DNA of 16,979 bases from an uncultured Lachnoclostridium sp. (lineage in GTDB: Bacteria > Bacillota > Clostridia > Lachnospirales > Lachnospiraceae). The position numbers and the translations under genes are program-made. Location: assembly GCA_902464595.1 (NCBI GenBank), contig CABQJX010000057.1, forward strand, positions 1 through 16,979. Reading direction: 5' to 3'. The notes under the pieces were generated by a model. The model had not been told where the DNA came from, did not search any database, and was given only the letters and a program-made list of their open reading frames with translations. How positions within the stretch are numbered: position 1 is the first letter of the stretch; each line of letters begins with the position of its first letter. Below are positions 14,318 through 16,979 of this stretch, in pieces.

Positions 14318-15148
14318 ATGACAGAACGTAAGAAGCAGCTGGTAATTGTGAGAGGAGGGGGAGATCTTGCCACAGGAACGATCCATAAGCTCCATCGCTG
14401 CGGTTATCCTGTCCTGGTGCTGGAATCTGCCTTCCCGTCTGCGATCCGCCGGCAGGTTGCCTTTTCCGAAGCAGTTTATGATGGAATTTCCAAGGTAGAG
14501 GGAGTGACCTGCGTCAGGGCAGACCGTTATGAGGAAGCTTTGAAGGTGCTGGAAGAAGGCAATGTGCCTATGATGGTAGATGAGACTTGTGAGATTTTAA
14601 GGCAGGTAAGGCCCTGGGCTTTGGTTGACGGGATCTTAGCTAAGCGAAACGCAGGAGGAACCCATCGGGGAATGGCGGATAAGACGGTGGCATTAGGGCC
14701 TGGCTTCACAGCGGGAGAGGACGTCGATCTGGTGATCGAGACGAAAAGAGGCCACAGGCTGGGAAGGATCATCGAGGAAGGCGCAGCTATTCCCAATACA
14801 GGAGTGCCTGGAATCATTGGCGGTTATGGCAAAGAACGGGTGATCCATGCTCCTGCACAGGGAACCTTTTACGGAAAAGTGAAGATCGGAGACATGGTGG
14901 ATCAGGGGCAGACCATCGGGATCATTGTCACCGATGAAGGGGAGGTTCCTGTGAATGCCTCCCTTACCGGACTTTTGAGAGGGCTGATCCGTGACGGTTA
15001 CCCGGTGACAGTGGGATTTAAGACTGCGGATATTGACCCAAGAAAAGAAGAATATGCCAACTGTTTCACCATTTCAGATAAGGCGCGCTGTATTGCCGGA
15101 TCTGTGGTGGAGGCGCTACAGATGCTGGAGGTCCGTCAGGGGCGGTAA
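14318..15148 (+). CDS. yqeB: selenium-dependent molybdenum hydroxylase maturation protein YqeB (EF2563 family)
   Basis: 276 residues, the usual length of the clostridial/enterococcal YqeB form. The N-terminus has a dinucleotide-binding-like VIVRGGGDLATGTIHKL, then LVLESAFPSAIRRQVAFSEAVYDG, KRNAGGTHRGMAD and GLGPGFTAGEDVDLVIETKRGH-type blocks (here starting VALGPGF). The C-terminal part, HAPAQGTFYGKVKIGDMVDQG, resembles a biotinyl/barrel-sandwich hairpin. The family was defined by comparative genomics together with SelD and YqeC as needed for molybdenum hydroxylases carrying labile selenium, such as xanthine dehydrogenase or purine hydroxylase; its exact reaction is unknown. GGAG at 14306-14309 supports the start. 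No YqeC, SelD or hydroxylase subunit lies in this window. The last 33 bp overlap the opposite-strand DUF2325 gene. Confidence 0.92.
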   Translation: MTERKKQLVIVRGGGDLATGTIHKLHRCGYPVLVLESAFPSAIRRQVAFSEAVYDGISKVEGVTCVRADRYEEALKVLEEGNVPMMVDETCEILRQVRPWALVDGILAKRNAGGTHRGMADKTVALGPGFTAGEDVDLVIETKRGHRLGRIIEEGAAIPNTGVPGIIGGYGKERVIHAPAQGTFYGKVKIGDMVDQGQTIGIIVTDEGEVPVNASLTGLLRGLIRDGYPVTVGFKTADIDPRKEEYANCFTISDKARCIAGSVVEALQMLEVRQGR

Positions 15149-15415
15149 TGAGGACAGGATTTCCGTTAAGGCAGTGCCGCTGCTGGTGTGACAGCGGATC
15201 ACCTGAGTGGACTGCCCAACCTCGTTCAGGGCGCAACGCACCATTTTGTGGGATACGGTGTTGGTGAAAAGGACAAGCAGATCCGGGCAGCCGATCTGCT
15301 TGTTCAGATTGGCGCTCATCTGAGTGAATACCTTTGCCTTGCAGTTATAATTTTTACAGATTTTTTTATATTGGCTTACCATTCGGTCATGGCCGCCGAT
15401 GATAACAACGCTCAT
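15116..15415 (-). CDS. DUF2325 family protein
   Basis: Small cytoplasmic protein of 99 residues with a Rossmann-like beginning, SVVIIGGHDRMVSQYKKICK, and the family block PDLLVLFTNTVSHKMVRCAL. Conserved Cys residues occur at CKNYNC, IGCPD, VRCAL and IRCHTSS. Function is unknown for the family. The frame is open upstream to 15538, but those 41 residues are the low-complexity translation of an A/T repeat; the ATG at 15415 has AAAGGAG 6 nt before it and matches the family start. It has its own promoter and operator-like dyad. It overlaps the 3' end of yqeB by 33 bp, tail to tail. Its last dozen residues (SLPPLTDLQHL), encoded within the overlap, look unlike the family core. Confidence 0.85.
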   Translation of the reverse strand: MSVVIIGGHDRMVSQYKKICKNYNCKAKVFTQMSANLNKQIGCPDLLVLFTNTVSHKMVRCALNEVGQSTQVIRCHTSSGTALTEILSSLPPLTDLQHL

Positions 15416-15448
15416 GGGAACTCCTTTCTGATCAAAAAAATAGTATTG

Positions 15449-15498
15449 AAAAATAAAGCCGGAAAAAATAAAACCGGAAAAAATAAAACGGAAAAAGG
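15449..15498. repeat. short tandem repeat, 14-15 bp unit, about 3.5 copies
   Basis: Units AAAAATAAAGCCGG (15449-15462), AAAAAATAAAACCGG (15463-15477) and AAAAAATAAAACGG (15478-15491) are followed by a partial AAAAAGG. It lies in the leader of the DUF2325 gene (minus strand), between the operator-like dyad and the ribosome binding site. Copy number could vary by slippage and alter leader length. Confidence 0.85.
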
Positions 15499-15537
15499 AA
15501 GGCTGAAAAAGGAATATTTGGAAAAGAATACCAACCA

Positions 15538-15557
15538 TAGTTAGTTAAAACTAACTA
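15538..15557. promoter_or_regulatory. 20-bp operator-like dyad in front of the DUF2325 gene
   Basis: TAGTTAGTTAAAACTAACTA: perfect 9-bp arms around AA. It lies at about +7 to +26 of the predicted minus-strand transcript, the typical place for a repressor. Outer AACCATA (15533-15539) and TATGGTT (15561-15567) add further symmetry. Size and shape fit a DtxR/MntR- or MarR-type dimer site, but no such regulator gene is in the window. Confidence 0.65.
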
Positions 15558-15570
15558 GAATATGGTTTTA

Positions 15571-15599
15571 ATAATACACTTCTTTTTTCCGTTTGTCTA
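15571..15599 (-). promoter_or_regulatory. sigma-A promoter of the DUF2325 gene
   Basis: Read on the minus strand: TAGACA (15594-15599), a 17-nt spacer, then TATTAT (15571-15576), each one mismatch from consensus. Transcription would start near 15564, giving a leader of about 150 nt that contains the dyad and the tandem repeat. Confidence 0.65.
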
Positions 15600-15683
15600 C
15601 CCTTTTATATGAGAAAAATGATCAATACTGCAACCGCTTGGCCATGGGGAGATTCAGGCAGGAAAATGGGTTGAAGGCTTGTA

Positions 15684-16571
15684 TCAATAGGAACGCCGGA
15701 TGAAGGATTCTAATTTTGATGCGGCAATACTCAGGGAACTTCCCCTTCTCTTTAGAAGGCAGATGTTCCGGGAGGGGATTGGCGGCTTGACGGAGAGTGT
15801 GACCAGATGTTCCCTGCTCTCCTTTTCCAGAAAGTCTGTGGGGACAAAACCAATGCCAAGATCGGACTTTACCATGGGGAGGATCTGGTCAGCGGTGGCA
15901 GCTTCCACATCCGGGGAAAAGGATATTCCCATTTCATGAAAAAAATCGGAAAAGAAAAGGTAAGAGCTGGTTGGCTCCCCGAGGCAGATGACAGGATATT
16001 TTATTAACTGCCCCCAGGTGATCGGTGTTTTTAGGGAAAGGGGGAAGGAAGCGCTGCATACAGGGACTTCCTGAATGCTCCGCAATATGCGGCTGTTTAA
16101 CCCCTCATGATATGAAACGGGTTCTGTGATGACAGCAAGATCCGCCAGCCCTTTTTTAATGGAGCCGATTGCCTGGGGAGTTGACTGGCTCAGCACGCGG
16201 ATGCGCACACCTGGATAAGAAGTGCGGAACTCTTTCAGAGCCGGGAGAAGGACGCAGTGAAGGGCAATTTCACTGGCGGCTACTGTGATGATCCCGGATT
16301 CCAGGCTTCTGTCCCTGGCGATCTCCTCCTCACCGCATAAAATATGCTCAAAGGCTGCGGAAATATGGGCATATAGCTTCTCACCCTCAGGGGTCAGCGC
16401 GATTCCGTGGCGCTGCCGGATGAACAGGGGGCATCCCAGCTCATCCTCTAATTTTTTCATGGTTCTGGTAACATTGGGCTGATTGCTGAACAAGGCGCTG
16501 GCCGCTCCCGTAAAGCTTTTATACTTTGCTGCATAATAAAAAACCCGATAATAGTCGTAACTGATGTTCAT
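15684..16571 (-). CDS. LysR-type transcriptional regulator
   Basis: 295 residues, the normal length. The N-terminal helix-turn-helix (about 5-65) is seen in YRVFYYAAKYKSFTGAASALFSNQPNVTRTMKKLEDELGCPLFIRQRHGIALTPEGEKL. An effector-binding domain from about 90 to the end has the two-lobed periplasmic-binding-protein fold pattern (IITVAASEIALHCVLLPALKEF, then GSIKKGLADLAVITEP). GAGGGG at 16577-16582 lies 5 nt before the ATG at 16571. It is divergent from the MATE gene with a 139-bp shared upstream region containing an ATATCA-AAA-TGATAT box, so control of the efflux gene and autoregulation are likely. No obvious terminator separates it from the DUF2325 promoter region downstream. Confidence 0.93.
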   Translation of the reverse strand: MNISYDYYRVFYYAAKYKSFTGAASALFSNQPNVTRTMKKLEDELGCPLFIRQRHGIALTPEGEKLYAHISAAFEHILCGEEEIARDRSLESGIITVAASEIALHCVLLPALKEFRTSYPGVRIRVLSQSTPQAIGSIKKGLADLAVITEPVSYHEGLNSRILRSIQEVPVCSASFPLSLKTPITWGQLIKYPVICLGEPTSSYLFFSDFFHEMGISFSPDVEAATADQILPMVKSDLGIGFVPTDFLEKESREHLVTLSVKPPIPSRNICLLKRRGSSLSIAASKLESFIRRSY

Positions 16572-16582
16572 ATTTTCCCCTC

Positions 16583-16597
16583 ATATCAAAATGATAT
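16583..16597. promoter_or_regulatory. LysR-type binding box between lysR and MATE genes
   Basis: ATATCA-AAA-TGATAT is a perfect inverted repeat containing the T-N11-A arrangement of LysR-type sites (T at 16584, A at 16596). Its centre lies about 65 bp upstream of the predicted MATE start site (about 16656), the classic recognition-site position, and about 20 bp from the lysR start codon. Confidence 0.65.
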
Positions 16598-16619
16598 ATC
16601 TAAAAGTCTAAAATAGTAT

Positions 16620-16649
16620 TTTACATATATCTTTTTTCCGGATTATAAT
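16620..16649 (+). promoter_or_regulatory. sigma-A promoter of the MATE gene
   Basis: TTTACA at 16620-16625, an 18-nt spacer, then a perfect TATAAT at 16644-16649. The transcript would start near 16656, about 55 nt before the start codon. Confidence 0.75.
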
Positions 16650-16710
16650 ACAGCCGGATCAGAAACGCAACTAAAAACTCAAAGAAGAGAATGATAGGAG
16701 AGATGGGATT

Positions 16711-16979
16711 ATGAATCGGGATTTAACAGTAGGGAAGCCGGAGGCCGTCCTTTGGAGGTTCTGCATGCCGCTGTTTGGGAGTATTATCTTTCAGCAGCTG
16801 TATAACATTGCCGACAGCCTGGTAGCAGGGAAATTCATTGGGGAAAATGCCCTTGCCGCCGTTGGGAACAGTTATGAGATCACGCTTATTTTTATTGCCT
16901 TTGCTTTCGGATGCAACATGGGATGCCCGTTTTCCGTCGTAGTACTAGGAAATTTCCGTCGTTTTCTTCTTGTCATTTT
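16711..16979 (+). CDS. MATE-family multidrug/organic cation efflux transporter, N-terminal fragment (runs off the window)
   Basis: The first 89 codons are visible with no stop. The opening NRDLTVGKPEAVLWRFCMPLFGSII, the QQLYNIADSLVAGKFIGENALAAVGN block and FIAFAFGCNMGC match the first two helices of MATE (NorM/DinF-like) antiporters, which export drugs or metabolites using a sodium or proton gradient. AGGAG at 16696-16700 lies 10 nt before the ATG. After the Cys of GCNMGC (base 16926) the family normally continues S-V-V-V-S-Q-L-F-G; here two extra residues (Pro-Phe) precede SVVV, and then the match is lost. The last ~50 bp therefore may be an insertion boundary or an unreliable contig end. 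The LysR-type gene is divergent and probably its regulator. Confidence 0.85.
   Translation, partial: MNRDLTVGKPEAVLWRFCMPLFGSIIFQQLYNIADSLVAGKFIGENALAAVGNSYEITLIFIAFAFGCNMGCPFSVVVLGNFRRFLLVI
16927..16979. other. right-end segment not matching the MATE gene, with a 10-bp direct repeat
   Basis: TTTCCGTCGT occurs at 16931-16940 and 16953-16962, 22 bp apart, inside the stretch where the MATE protein match breaks down. This could be the terminus of an inserted element, whose multi-copy nature would also explain a contig break, or low-quality sequence at a contig end. Nothing here identifies a known element. Confidence 0.4.

Noticed and set aside
15449..15498. CRISPR-like array
   Set aside because: Units are 14-15 bp and directly adjacent with no spacers, so it is a simple tandem repeat.
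15116..15538. A 140-residue DUF2325 protein with an N-terminal hydrophobic extension
   Set aside because: The extra 41 residues are a translation of the A/T tandem repeat. The ribosome binding site and the family start point to ATG at 15415.
15188..15544. Plus-strand reading frame of 118 codons opposite DUF2325
   Set aside because: It has no ribosome binding site, no family resemblance and a Lys/Asn-rich tail from the repeat. It is a shadow of the minus-strand gene.

Overview
The window looks like chromosomal DNA from an anaerobic Firmicute of the Clostridia, probably a Lachnospiraceae-type gut or sediment organism. This is inferred from strong AGGAGG ribosome binding sites, Gram-positive lipobox solute-binding proteins, EFR1-type and DUF2325 families, and an EF2563/YqeB-type selenium-molybdenum maturation gene. 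There is no rRNA, tRNA, CRISPR array or complete mobile element.

Layout. (1) 3-2347: the C-terminal part of a D-hydantoinase/dihydropyrimidinase running in from the left edge, a flavodoxin-like/2[4Fe-4S] EFR1-type protein, a GntR/FCD regulator and a good intrinsic terminator. (2) 2374-6842: a consensus promoter with an 18-bp direct repeat and a palindrome, then a uroporphyrinogen-decarboxylase-superfamily protein with methyltransferase-type zinc ligands, a family 1 solute-binding lipoprotein and two MalF/MalG-type permeases. No ATPase gene is present, and a stable hairpin separates the binding protein from the permeases. (3) 6884-13545: an M42 aminopeptidase followed by a complete dppABCDF-type peptide importer, preceded by a 44-bp near-palindrome. 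Hairpins that would mask ribosome binding sites sit at the dppA/dppB and dppB/dppC junctions. (4) 13552-13707: a near-consensus promoter, a structured segment and a U-tract terminator with no reading frame, possibly a small RNA. (5) 13827-15148: a ModE-type DNA-binding protein and YqeB. (6) 15116-15599, minus strand: a DUF2325 protein whose 3' end overlaps yqeB tail to tail, with its own promoter, a 20-bp operator-like dyad and a short tandem repeat in the leader. (7) 15684-16979: a LysR-type regulator divergent from a MATE efflux gene that runs off the right edge. A LysR-type box sits near -65 of the MATE promoter, and the last ~50 bp no longer match the MATE family.

Functionally, the hydantoinase at one end and ModE/YqeB at the other are both families of the anaerobic selenium/molybdenum-dependent purine-type catabolism known from clostridia and the E. 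coli yqe-ygf region. The middle is a nutrient-acquisition block: one sugar-type importer paired with a putative methyltransferase and one peptide importer paired with a peptidase. I see no whole new multigene system. The strongest unusual signals are regulatory: mutually exclusive hairpins at dppB/dppC, the orphan structured RNA at 13586-13707, the 44-bp dyad at 6930-6973, and the architecture around the DUF2325 and UROD-family promoters.
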